NCBI GenBank assembly: GCA_936432065.2
Contig: OW386292.2
Span: forward strand, 136,043,460 to 136,107,459
Direction of reading: 5' to 3'
DNA: 64,000 nt
Source: Rutpela maculata
Lineage: Eukaryota; Arthropoda; Insecta; Coleoptera; Cerambycidae
Below are positions 23,203 to 33,614 of this stretch, one piece after another; within the stretch, counting starts at the first letter, position 1, and each line of letters begins with the position of its first letter. Made by a program: the position numbers and the translations under genes. The notes below the pieces were generated by a model. The model was not told the origin of the DNA, ran no database searches, and saw only the letters and a program-made list of their open reading frames with translations.

Positions 23203-24040
23203 GACACTTTTTGTGAGTATGATAATTTAAAAGAGAAGATTCCAATTTTATCGAAATTTGAACAGTAAGTTAATGTTAACTAAAGGAAGAACTCTATTGA
23301 TTTTGAAAAAAATCGATTAGTAAATATAAAGGTTATAAAACATTTTATGAAAAAAAGGCATGTGAAGAGTGTTGAAAAATACAGAGATGCTGCACAGTAT
23401 ACTGACCAACGTTTCGACAGTCAAGATGGTATCATCGGGAGATCATTAAAATTGCAAGTATGTCACTTAAACTTACAATCATAACGTACTAACTGATCGA
23501 TTTTTTTTTTAATTGCTGGGGCTTCTTACAGCTAACACTAATTTATTGTCCAAATTTCAATAAAACCAGACTTTTCTTTTTTAAGTTATTTAGCTTACAA
23601 GAGACATGACGGACTGACAGAAAAGACATTTTGAAAGTTGTCCCATATTTTATGACAATACAATGATATATTTTTATTATATAAGAGTGATATTCACAAT
23701 TGTTGAAACGTGTCGATGAAATGCATATAACACTTTTTGTACAGAATTTTATAAGCTTTATTTTGTATATAAACATAATTTCGATATAGCTAATGGTTAG
23801 AAAGATATCAGCAGTAAACTGAATCGGACCGCCATTTCTCCGAGGTGGCTCAAGTGCAACAGTTTGGGCTGGGGACTTTCAGTATGTTTAATAGTAGGTA
23901 AGCCTAAATGAACATATTTGCCAAATTTAAACACTTTATCAGTTTTTTTTCGTCAAACGTCGAAATTAGTTCTAATCTGACTAGGGTATTTATACTATAG
24001 ATATAATTAGACAATCCTCGGATTCGGGTACTAAAATAAT
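23203..24040. other. Repeat-derived DNA, including a dispersed element tail
   Basis: 23545-23780 matches 53085-53312 in order and spacing (TTTCAATA, AAGTTATTTAGCTTACAAGA, GACGGACTGACAGA, CATTTTGAAAGTTGT, ACAATGATAT). No coding sequence recognised. Confidence 0.45.
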
Positions 24041-24191
24041 AGGTGTTTTCTTTCTACCAACAATCTTAGCTAAGCTAAGTAGTTTTTCAGTCACGTCTGA
24101 TGAGTGAAATATTCGTGTATGTACCACAGTTTGCGTGTGACATTAAAACTACTTAGCTTAGCTAAGATTGTTGGTAGAAAGAAAACACCTA
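24041..24191. repeat. Short inverted repeat, ~45-bp arms
   Basis: GGTGTTTTCTTTCTACCAAC at about 24041 continues through AATCTTAGCTAAGCTAAG; the inverse lies at 24138-24191. The ~50-bp loop has no ORF of note. Could be a MITE or the stem of a cruciform. Confidence 0.6.
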
Positions 24192-25134
24192 ATATACTAG
24201 ATCAAAATAAAATGATGGGTAATAAAGCAAATACCATACAATATGACTGCTTTTTGTCGTCAATTGGTAAGAAAACAATTATCAGTAGGTATTTAAATCA
24301 AAAATAACCTAAATATGCTCTCTATATATTTATATTTTATTTATCTCTCTTTTATACTGTTTTTATAATCATAATTGATAGCACACAAAATGTACCTAAT
24401 AATCTCGTCGAATATCAAATGAGGCACGCCGCTTGCATGACATGGAGACAAGACTGTACCTATTGGTATACCTAACGTGGTACAAAAACTAAATTATGAA
24501 TTCAAAAGTATTCTGTAATTGAAAAATAAATAACCAGTGTTAACCAAAATACCTATAATATTATGTTAAAATGATAAATTAGCTTTTTTCCCTTGAATTT
24601 TAATGATGTCATTCGATATGTCACCAAACATGAAAATTACAGGCAAGGTATAAAATAAGAATACATTTCATAGTAACAATGTAGCTAATACAAGTAGGTA
24701 CTTACCTTTTCGTAAAAATGTGTTGATATTTACCAAAGAAAAACCAAAAACATTAAAACTAAAGTTTATTGATGTCAACGTCGTTAACAAAACACAGACA
24801 AGTGTAAACTGGAGTGGAGAATGTGGAGATGACAGAAGTAGTACTAGACTAGTGGCGCTGCCGGCGGTGGTCGCTATTTTGTAAGAGATGGTGATACCAA
24901 AGTGAGTGGTGGCTCAGTTAGTTACATCCACGTTTTAAAATGTATCATTAAAATGATGTGGTGATTGTGGACATCCCAATCTCCACTGACATGGGAGTGG
25001 TTATAATGTGAACGTTCAGAAACGGTCCAAAGAGTGTCATCACGGTGATGTGATGCTTTGCCATTTACAAAATCCACTAAAATGTGAGTGGCTATAATGT
25101 GGATGTGGCAGAGTGTGTTTACTGGGACAACACT

Positions 25135-25365
25135 ATACAAACCTATAAAAACCTATAGAAACTTTTAATTACATGTACTATAAAAACTCATCAATACTAA
25201 TAGATATCATATGGGAATTTATATTCAAAACACTATAAAAATCTATAAAAACTTTTAATTAAATATACTATAACAACTCCTCTATACTGGTAGATACCAT
25301 ATGAGAATTTACAATTAAAACACATTTCAAATACACACATCAAAAATTATAAAAACTTATACATT
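25135..25365. repeat. Array-unit fragment, right of the 5.9 kb insertion
   Basis: Two copies of a ~115-bp unit (CTATAAAAACCTATAGAAAC and CTATAAAAATCTATAAAAAC; ATACCATATGAGAATTTACA), the same family as 17150-18180. Confidence 0.5.
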
Positions 25366-25911
25366 TTTTTTTATAAGTTTTTATTTGGATTTTTTGACAG
25401 GAGGTAATAAATCAACTCCAGGCAGGTACCAACTTGTGCCGTGATCTGCTCATTGTCCAATCAGTCTTAACCAGCGAGTATAGTCTCAGGAGGGACCTTA
25501 TGATGCATAACAATAATTAAAAGTGACCTAATAAATACTCAAAAAACCACTTAAATGTATAACAATAACAACTCTAACCTTCAATACAATACACCACATT
25601 CCAAAATAATTAATATCACTGGTGGAGCTGTTGACGACTTCCGTCTCTGAGATTTCAGTACTAAATACTCCCTCCTGTGAGATTATACTCGCTGGTCTTA
25701 ACTTCCATGTCAACCGCAAGATTTCTCTGTTTATGTCTTCTGCGCAGAATCCTGGCAGATATACGTCACATCACAAAAAATGAAACTGGTAACATAGGGA
25801 ATACTATTGAGTGAAACATCTGATTTGTTTTAGTCTGTGTTTAAAATTACTAAAAGATGTTAGGACCTTAGGTTTTATAAAATAGCAACAGAAATATTTC
25901 CACCACAGATC
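25366..25911. other. Unassigned DNA
   Basis: Non-coding, AT-rich. Two related motifs, CAGCGAGTATAGTCTCAGGAGGG (about 25472) and its inverse near 25670 (CTCCCTCCTGTGAGATTATA), mark a possible small inverted element. Nothing else seen. Confidence 0.3.
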
Positions 25912-26534
25912 AGTGGCGGCTGGTGAAATTTCAATATTTTTTTTCTCGTCTGTGGCGCATGGGACCCATACGAAACTTGGGAAATAACATCTAGAGAAGC
26001 ACTTCTCTAATGACCCCTAAAAAATTTTGAAAAAGCAGTTTGCGAAAAAATTTTTGAAAATTCGCTAGCCTCCCCTGGGTCTAGGGACCCCTGTTTACTT
26101 TTATTTTTTTTTGTCATATGCATTTGACTTTTCATAAAAATGCATCGACAGATTTTGGAGTTTGTGAAAATATTTTCATTACTAACTGAGATACAACAAA
26201 TTGAAATATTGTAATTTGTTAAATTGTAAATTACAAAATTTCAATTCATTGTATTTCAGTTAGTAATGAAAATATTTTCACAAACTCTAAAATCTGTCGA
26301 TGCATTTTTATGAAAAGTCAAATGCATATGACAAAAAAAAATAAAAGTAAACAGGGGTCCCTAGACCCAGGGGAGGCTAGCAAATTTTCAAAAATTTTTT
26401 CGCAAACTGCTTTTTCAAAATTTTTTAGGGGTCATTAGAGAAGTGCTTCTCTAGATGTAATTTCCCAAATTTCGTATGGGTCCCATGCGCCACAGACGAG
26501 AAAAAAAATATTGAAATTTCACCAGCCGCCGCTG
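25912..26534. mobile_element. Near-perfect hAT-like foldback
   Basis: 623 bp. It starts CAGTGGCGGCTGGTGAAATT and ends with the inverse, flanked by an exact 8-bp duplication CCACAGAT at 25904-25911 and 26535-26542. The ~300-bp arms are almost identical around a 13-bp centre near 26222. The high arm identity implies a young or gene-converted element. Confidence 0.88.
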
Positions 26535-27106
26535 CCACAGATTTATATAACTTCTAGTAACTATTACATTGTTTATATAAAGAGGTTTTATAAAAGATGC
26601 AATAACAAATGTATAAACTAATAGTGTTCAGTTTCCATATAGGCAATTGCTACAATGATTATAAAACTTCTTGATCCTACAATCACGGCAGAAACTTTTA
26701 TATAACTTGAGGAGAAATAGAACTTAAAAACACTACAATAAAACATCAATTTTAATTTTGTCTGTAACTTGTAATTACAGTTGCTTTTACAAAACCCTTA
26801 GAAATGTTCAGAAACACTATAAGTATTATTATTTGGTACTTAAGCTTTATTGCTTTCTGTGTAAAATGGAACAATTAAATTGGAAAAAAGTTAAATCCAG
26901 TGACATTTTCCGTCCCTGGCTCTTGGGTTTGTACTATTTTAAAAGACATCATTTTAATAACTTTAAATGGAAACACCAGAATTTAGAATATTTACACTCC
27001 AAATGAAACGAAATTTTGAGGTTATGATTCTGACATCGGCGATATCGCGCAAACTCGGGAAAATTTAAAGGTTTTATTCTTTGAATATATAGGTAAGGAA
27101 CAAGAT

Positions 27107-27755
27107 TTGTAAAAGAGACAGGTTGCCTGGTAACTCAGGAGCCAATAAAATTCTTGCGCGGGAGTGACGTGTCCAGAGGACCTTTTAAAATTAACATGCA
27201 CAACAAATGACCTACTTAAAATATGAATACCCAAAATAATATTTTCAATAACTGTGTAAGCAGAAATAAAAGATATTAAACAAAGTACGACGAGATCAAG
27301 GAGGTTGGGGATACACTGGTCGACTAGTGCCAAGGTTTGTAGAGGACAGGTTGCCTGGTAACTAGGGAGCGCCATATTGCGCGTCATCCAGAGGACCCGC
27401 TTCTACAACTCACTTCACAGAGGTAAAAGATGCAAAAGTCGACCAGTGTATCCCAACCTCGTTGATCTCGTCGTATTTTGTTTAAAATATTTTATTTCTG
27501 CTTACACAATTATTGAAAATATTATTTTGGATATTCATATTTTAAGTAGATCATTTGTTGTGCATGTTAATTTTAAAAGGTCCTCTGGACACGTCACTCC
27601 CGCGCAAGAATTTTATTGGCTCCTGAGTTACCAGGCAACCTGTCTCTTTTACAAATCTTGGACTAGTGCATCTTTTACCTCTGTGAAGTGAGTTGTAGAA
27701 GCGGGTCCTCTGGATGACGCGCAATATGGCGCTCCGTAGTTACCAGGGTCTCTAT
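27107..27755. repeat. Compound inverted repeats
   Basis: Arms of ~230 bp at 27107-27335 and 27433-27660 (GACAGGTTGCCTGGTAACTC against its inverse). The segment between them (27336-27432) recurs inverted at 27665-27750 (CCAGAGGACCCGCTTC). A foldback inside a foldback, or two overlapping insertions of one family. The ORFs read across it are mirror products of the arms. Confidence 0.65.
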
Positions 27756-28200
27756 TCTTGACGGCAGTAGAATAGAACAATCGAGAGAAAGTGGGCGTGT
27801 CTCTATTGAAATTCACAAAACCGTATTCTTGAACTTATTTCTATCGTCGCTTCTATCAAAAACTGATCCCCGATGCTTCTCTTGGTTATTTTCAGGGAAC
27901 AGTCGGGGAATGCCGCCATTTTCTGTTTTTCTAACCTAGAAAAGTGAATGTTGTCAAAAACTAAATGTTTTATTTCACTTTTGATTAATATTCTTGTGAT
28001 TTTGGACTTAATATGAAGATGAATCTGCCTGAAGTAATATATTGGGACGAAATAATCCACAACGTGAACAATTCTCAAGAACTCTTAGAGGTTGAGAGAG
28101 AGATTCTTCCTCAGAGATCAGTTTTTATTATCAAATGAAAAATTTATGACATTGTTCTGTCTGACTAAGCCCGTTTGCCAGGATTTAATAGAGATCTTAG

Positions 28201-28370
28201 AGATGTAAAGCAGTCGGTCCCTTGTCTATTAATTGTTAGGCAAGTAAAAGATCCCTACTCTTCTTACGAGAAGAGGTTCGACAAAATTTCCAGGACGGTG
28301 GTAGCCCGTCTCCTGGCATAGGTGATAGGCCCTGGTGGCGGAAATAGGCCGACATTAAATAAATAAAAAT
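28201..28370 (+). mobile_element. 5S-headed SINE, copy 3 (5'-truncated)
   Basis: Matches the last ~170 bp of copy 1 (GATGTAAAGCAG, GTTAGGCAAGTAAAAGATCC, GATAGGCCCTGGTGGCGG, GACATTAAAT) with scattered differences. The 5S head is missing. Confidence 0.8.
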
Positions 28371-28421
28371 CTTCCCTGTCTGTACAAACTATGTACAAAA
28401 TATATTTTAAGTAATAATATT

Positions 28422-29150
28422 TTTTTTTTGTTTATTTAAAAATACCAGATCAACAAATTAATGTTATACATGGTAGTGTGTAGTAAGACAATAGATAACA
28501 ATTGAAAATAAAATAAAGAACAGAAACAAAATATTTGGTTTAACATAACAATAGAAGAATATTGATATTAATATCAATCGGAATCGCTACTAGAAGTGAG
28601 ATATCTTGTGGTAGTATTTTTCTTAACCTATTATTACAAGTCTTTTCATTTAGGTTTAAATTTTTGGCACTTGCACAGTTGTTTATAGTTTTGAAAAATT
28701 TCAGCACATGATTTCATAAAGTTTTCAGTTTGTGGCACGTCAAGCTCTCGATGGATTTGACTGTTTCTTATAAGCCAATGGGCATTTATAGCAGATCCCA
28801 ACACTTTATTTTGAAATGTTTGCACCTTTTTAATATTAGTTTCGCTAGCAGTTGCCCTTATCGCACAGCTGTAAGTTACCGATGGTCTTAAGATCGATTT
28901 ATATATTAATGTTGTGCACTTAACTCTGAGCTTCGATTTTCTATTAATAATGGGATATAGCATTGATAACCTTGCGTAACCATCATTAAGTTTTTTATTG
29001 ATGTGGTAACTCCATGTTATTCGTTTATCTAAGTATACTCTTAGATATTTAATTGCACTGTATGCAGGATTCCATATTATTTCCTCGTCGTTGATGATAA
29101 TATTATTGGGGTTTTGTGGTCTTATAGGGTAAGCATTATTTTTCAAATAA
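28422..29150 (-). pseudogene. Jockey-like LINE RT C-terminal fragment
   Basis: A minus-strand frame of 166 codons at 28646-29146 holds the post-catalytic RT thumb: KYLRVYLDKRITW (family KYLGVxLD...W), then ILRPSVTYS and VQTFQNKVL, the usual order in Jockey-type elements. The region before YADD is absent, so the copy is heavily 5'-truncated. A T-rich tract at 28421-28436 may be its A-rich tail. The frame is intact over this part. Confidence 0.7.
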
Positions 29151-29496
29151 TAATACCTACTTTGGGCTCAACTCTGTTCTTAACAATACATTTTGGTACC
29201 CCGGCACATATGACATTCTCATCTCTTTTCAAAATATAATAATTAAATTGCCGCTTATTTTTTATTACACCGAATCTTTCAAAACACTGCTTCATTTTCA
29301 GGTTCTAGCAGCTCTGCGGGTCTTTGAATATGATTGTTAATATTATTGTTATTGTTATGAACTATGGTTATGCAGATAACCGATGTCGATTGTCAGACAT
29401 GACAGAAATTGCTCGTCTATGATTGGTGAATAAGTTTGGCAACGCTGCGGTTCATTCCCTAATATTTTATTCCCTCCTTTCTGTTCAAGAATACAG

Positions 29497-29921
29497 TAGT
29501 GATGCAGATATTCGGATGATTTCGGTACTCGGATTACACGGAATCGGATGACAAAAATATTCGGATTAATCATCCGATGTCGAATTAAATTTTTACTATA
29601 GGTATTAGTGATGTGATATGGGCGATTTTTCAATCACTCTGTCAACAGTAATTGCGAATATTGCGATCGTGGTTAAAGCGAATGCAAGTGTGGCACTGAT
29701 GTTAGTAATTTTTCTTCCCAGATCTCACAATCGATGAGCGGGGGGGAGAAATCTAAAAAACATTTTTTTATCCAAGTGCACGATTGACAGTTGTTTTCTG
29801 TTTTGTACTTAAAATTAATCCGAGTATATTTTATTCGGATGAAATTTTAATACTCGGAATCAAGCGAGTATTTTGATACTCGGATTAACCGAGTATTTTA
29901 ATTCGAATTCGCCCAACACTA
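29497..29921. mobile_element. hAT-like MITE, 425 bp
   Basis: Ends TAGTGATGCAG and (inverse) TAGTGTTGGGC, flanked by an exact 8-bp duplication GAATACAG at 29489-29496 and 29922-29929. The interior is packed with ACTCGGATTA/TAATCCGAGT words in both directions. No ORF for a transposase. Confidence 0.85.
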
Positions 29922-29929
29922 GAATACAG

Positions 29930-31036
29930 TTTAATGCTTGCAATAGAATGGCAGTAGAACAAATCCGGGGAACGCTCCCCGGGGATCGTTCTATTCTATC
30001 ACGGTCAAGAATAGAGGCCCAGGCATCCTGTCCTCTTTACAAACCTTGGGTAAGGAAAGACTTCGATCCACACCATGGAGGTCAATCTCCTTGATCCATA
30101 CAAGCCGTGTAACAAGGAGATTATGCCGTGTAATTTTCAGGCAACGGAAGTAGCCATCTTGATCAACCTATTATGACTCATACTTTGATGTCAATTATGT
30201 CATTTGCCATGTTGTTTGTTTGTTTTGGTTTTGATAGTGCTTCCGATTGTGATAAAAATAGGTGAATTTTCTGTGCTAATGTTAAATAAATCCGTATTGT
30301 GTTTTAAGTTGTAAATAGTGGTGTATGTGGTGTATTTAGTACCTATTTCTCTATTTTTTATTGAACTTGGCAAGGTTATCCGCCATATTGATGAACCTTT
30401 AATCAAAAATCTATATGCATTTCCGTCGCCGCTTATTTCAATTGCGCTCTCTCCTATATACTGAAAGGTTTTATTACATCACCAGTAGTGATGATGATCA
30501 CGGAATTTCGGGGGCGGACTTGATTAAATTTTATTATTACTTAATAAAATGTATGGGAATTTCTACAAAAAATAATCAACTTCGGCAGCCTTTGTTTTTA
30601 AAACTAGGACACAGGTAACCGAAAATCTGTATAAGGAGAAGACAACCAAAGTGCTTTGAACATATGATTAGAAAATAACTAATGACTAAAAAGTGTGTAT
30701 ATAAAGCAGAATGATTCAAGATTTTCTCAGGTGTTCAAAAACATATAAGCAGGGTGTTCCACTAAATTCTCTCGGGGCCGTTTTCTCGTACTAATGAAAT
30801 TTTGAAAATTTCTTGTATAATATATATTATGTAATACCACAACATATGCACCACTTCTCAAAGCTCCTACAATGAAAACTTTCTTTGCGTCACAATGCCA
30901 TTTATGTCTCTTCGTGGAGCAATCGCTTTTACTCAAAACTGAAGTCATTTTTATACAGGATATCCAAAAAGTCTGGAAACAGTCAAATATCTTGAGAAAT
31001 ACACATTGTATCCAAAGAAGAAAAAACACTTCTTTA
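29930..31036. other. Unassigned DNA with short repeat fragments
   Basis: 29935-30110 shares TAGAATAGAACGATC-type words with 27745-27785 and includes a perfect palindrome GGGAACGCTCCCCGGGG near 29970. 30750 has GGGTGTTCC, like other element ends. No coding gene. Confidence 0.3.
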
Positions 31037-31886
31037 ATAATTTTAAAAGCGCTATCCAATGATACCAAACGCGACCCCCCACCCCTTGGGGTGGGGCGGG
31101 GGGCAACTTTAAAATCTTAAATGGGTACCCCTATTTTTTATTGCAGAATCGGATTCTACGGTAAAAATTACGTCACGTTCGTCTGAAATGTTTTTTCGAT
31201 TCGTGACAGATGGCGCTGTAATCGCGAAAATATTTTTTTCGTAATTTCTAAAAAATTCTACGGAAGAATGAAAAATAATAAAGTACTCGTACTTTATTAT
31301 TCATTTTCTTGAAAAAGTTATTCAATGGTGTTTAAATTTAATCCCCCCCCCCACAACCGTGGGGGATGAAAAGTGGAAAGTAATTTTCAAATGCTAAATA
31401 GAAACCCTCATTTTTTATTATTCGTGAAAAATTTTTATTTTTTAAGAAATATTTTTTTTCACGAAATTTTTTTTTTTTTTAATGAAATTGAATTATTTGT
31501 TCACCAGACTACATCCGCTAATAAAAAATATGGAGTTCGGTTTAAGATTTTAAGGTTGCCCACCACTTCTCCCTCATGGTGGTGGTGGAGGGGGAAGAGG
31601 GGGGGTTACTAAATTTAACACCATTAATGGCTTTTTCAAGAAAATGAACTCGTACTTTATTATTTTTCATTCTTCCATAGGATTTTTTAGAAATTACGAA
31701 AATTTTTGCGATTACAGCGCCATCTGTCACGAATCGAAAAAAACGTTTCAGACAAACTTGACGTAATATTTGCCATAGAATCCGATTCTGCAATAAAAAA
31801 TAAGATTTTAAAGTTGCCCCCCCGCCCCACTCCAAGGGGTGGGGGTGGGGTCGCATTTGGTATCATTGGATAGCCCTTTTAAAATT
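31037..31886. mobile_element. Foldback element, ~300-bp arms
   Basis: The ends AAAAGCGCTATCCAATGATA and its inverse at about 31870 lead into arms that share GACCCCACCCC, GACAGATGGCGCTGTAAT and GAAAATGAATAATAAAGTA blocks. The centre is near 31460. No coding capacity. Confidence 0.7.
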
Positions 31887-31911
31887 ACACAGGCACACAA
31901 AAAAAAAGGTC

Positions 31912-32130
31912 TGTACTCGGGGACCGACCTATATACCGGTATGTATTTTCGCCCGCTGAACCAGAATTGGCCCATCGGGTCAAAATTGACCGGAAATTGG
32001 CCAAAATTTGGGTAAAAAAACATTGACATGACTTAACTCACATATCGGTGTGTATTTTTGCCCACTGAAACTGGGATCAGAATTGACCCATGGGGTGAAA
32101 ATTGGCCGGAAAATTTTTCCGGCTACCAAA
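31912..32130. repeat. Left inverted subterminal repeat of a 7.5 kb region
   Basis: Two ~112-bp subrepeats, each with a CCGGTATGTATTTTCGCCCG-type core (about 31932 and 32043) followed by GGCCGGAAATT-type sequence. The inverse occurs three times at 39010-39430. Confidence 0.6.
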
Positions 32131-32145
32131 TAGCCTCCAATATGT

Positions 32146-32930
32146 TCAAGCAAGCTTTCCTGTTCCTGAAGGTGATAACCCTCTTACCTCCCCAGGCCCA
32201 AATATGAGGGCTTTCTGACCTTGAAGAGGAATGTTACATCTCGTCGTCAGACATACTAGGGCTTCATCCTCACACCCTGATGCTCGCTCAGCGTGTCTCA
32301 TTACCACAATAGATGGAAAGCGAATCATTCTACACGTTCCCTTTCAAGGCAGTTGTCATCGCTCCCAACTTCTATTGCGATAGCAGGATTTAAAGCTGTG
32401 TATGTTTTACCGAAACGAGCAGTAACTGCATGGGTGAACCTTTGGTAAAAACGTACCGGCATGAGTTTTAGGACGCCCACGATGACCGGGAGATAAGAAG
32501 AAGATGCTGCTTATGCAGGCTGATTCCAGTTAACGAGCTGTACTTCGTACAAGGTTTTCTACAGTTTGCCTGTAGATCAAGGCCAATGTGAGTACTTCTA
32601 ATGAAAAGTGGGATGCAGCTGGATGCACACTACATACACAAACAAAGATGAATAAAGGAAAAACCTTCAGGCAGATTTTTTGTGGATGCTCAACACGGAC
32701 TTGCTTGCTTCGGGGGCAATATGGTTTGGAAAAAATGGAGGCTGAGTGGGGCGACCCAAAAAAAATGCCGGGTAATTCGCTTGCACATGTTCGATCTTCT
32801 AATGTTATTGACCAACGGATTCAGATTCAGTGGACAAAAATACATCCCTGCCAAAAATTCCACATAGAAACTTATAAAAAAAAAGTGATGCGGTTTTATC
32901 GTTCCTATAAGTTATATTAGTATTATACAG
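32146..32930. other. Unidentified, GC-richer segment with short ORFs
   Basis: Composition is less AT-rich than the flanks and short open frames occur on both strands (32588-32920 plus, 110 codons; 32146-32328 minus). I do not recognise either product. The position between a subterminal repeat and the module suggests decayed coding DNA of the surrounding element or a captured fragment. Chance ORFs cannot be excluded. Confidence 0.3.
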
Positions 32931-33214
32931 ACAGGATTTTATCTGTTTTATTAAGTTTTAAATCGGTTATGAAACAGTAATTCCGAATGAGCTATTTGGA
33001 ATTATCATGTTGCCCTTTCGTGAGTACTTATATGAAATATACAACAAATCTACAGTTTAGTGTCTGCAAATGCACCCTTGCCCTTATATCTGTAAACATA
33101 TGGAATTACAGATACAACTTTAAAGAGATTCTAAACTTTTCTATAAGTAATATCATAAGAGTTCCAGTCCGTCCTTTCTCCAGTATCTATCGTATGTAAC
33201 ACACCATTTATCAA

Positions 33215-33415
33215 CATGTTTTTATTGTAAATTTCAACATTGTTTTTTATTAGTATTAATGTGGATATACATGTCAACAAATGTACAGTTTCAATTGTAT
33301 ATTTTACAGATGTATTTTTATTGTAAACTTCCATTTTGCTTTTTTATTAGTATTAATTTGGATATGCATGCCGACAAATGTACAGTTTAAATTGCATATT
33401 TCAAATAGAAATACT
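33215..33415. repeat. Two-copy ~97-bp tandem repeat
   Basis: TTTTATTAGTATTAATGTGG at about 33246 recurs as TTTTATTAGTATTAATTTGG at about 33344, with ACAAATGTACAGTTTMAATT after each. It lies on the far side of the module from the large array, as 19103-19253 does for the other locus. Confidence 0.55.
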
Positions 33416-33469
33416 AATATTGTGGTAAACACAAAATTCTGCAAAGTCCTTATTTCCTCGGTGTTCTTG

Positions 33470-33612
33470 TTCTAGCCTAGAAGCAATGAATGAGTTAGCA
33501 GTGAAAGAGACTGCTTTGTTTTTAATTTAACAAACACACTTCAGTTCCTTAGGTCACATTAGATTAGATATGAACTAGCTACACGTATACAGCTCCCTCT
33601 ACTGGAGCCTGG
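33470..33612 (-). repeat. Conserved ~145-bp module, copy 2
   Basis: The reverse complement reads CTCCAGGCTCCAGTAGAGGG, then TTCATATCTAATCTAATGTG, ACCTAAGGAACT, AAAGCAGTCTCTTTCACTGC and TCTAGGCTAGAAC, parallel to 18195-18345. The palindromic array starts at 33615, immediately beyond CTCCAG. Non-coding. Confidence 0.65.
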
Positions 33613-33614
33613 AG

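Larger units (their letters stand above)
19254..25134. mobile_element. Candidate 5.9 kb insertion with CCCAGYAAAC ends
   Basis: The left end reads CCCAGCAAACCAAACCACAT and the inverse of the right end CCCAGTAAACACACTCTGCC. Array sequence stops just before it and resumes in register just after it (TTTACATTCA | AACACTATAC matches the uninterrupted unit at about 25210-25235). The interior holds a LINE 3' tail, a foldback and a SINE, so it may be composite. No transposase frame found. Confidence 0.4.

Noticed and set aside
23006..23268. Overlapping ORFs at 22929-23268 as a gene
   Set aside because: They run across SINE copy 2 on both strands.
27022..27691. Two similar ORFs on opposite strands (121 and 104 codons) as a duplicated gene
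   Set aside because: They are the two arms of an inverted repeat read in mirror image; no start context, codon bias or family match.
30872..31120. ORFs at 30727-31120 as host genes
   Set aside because: They overlap the edge of a foldback element, are short, and show no family signature.
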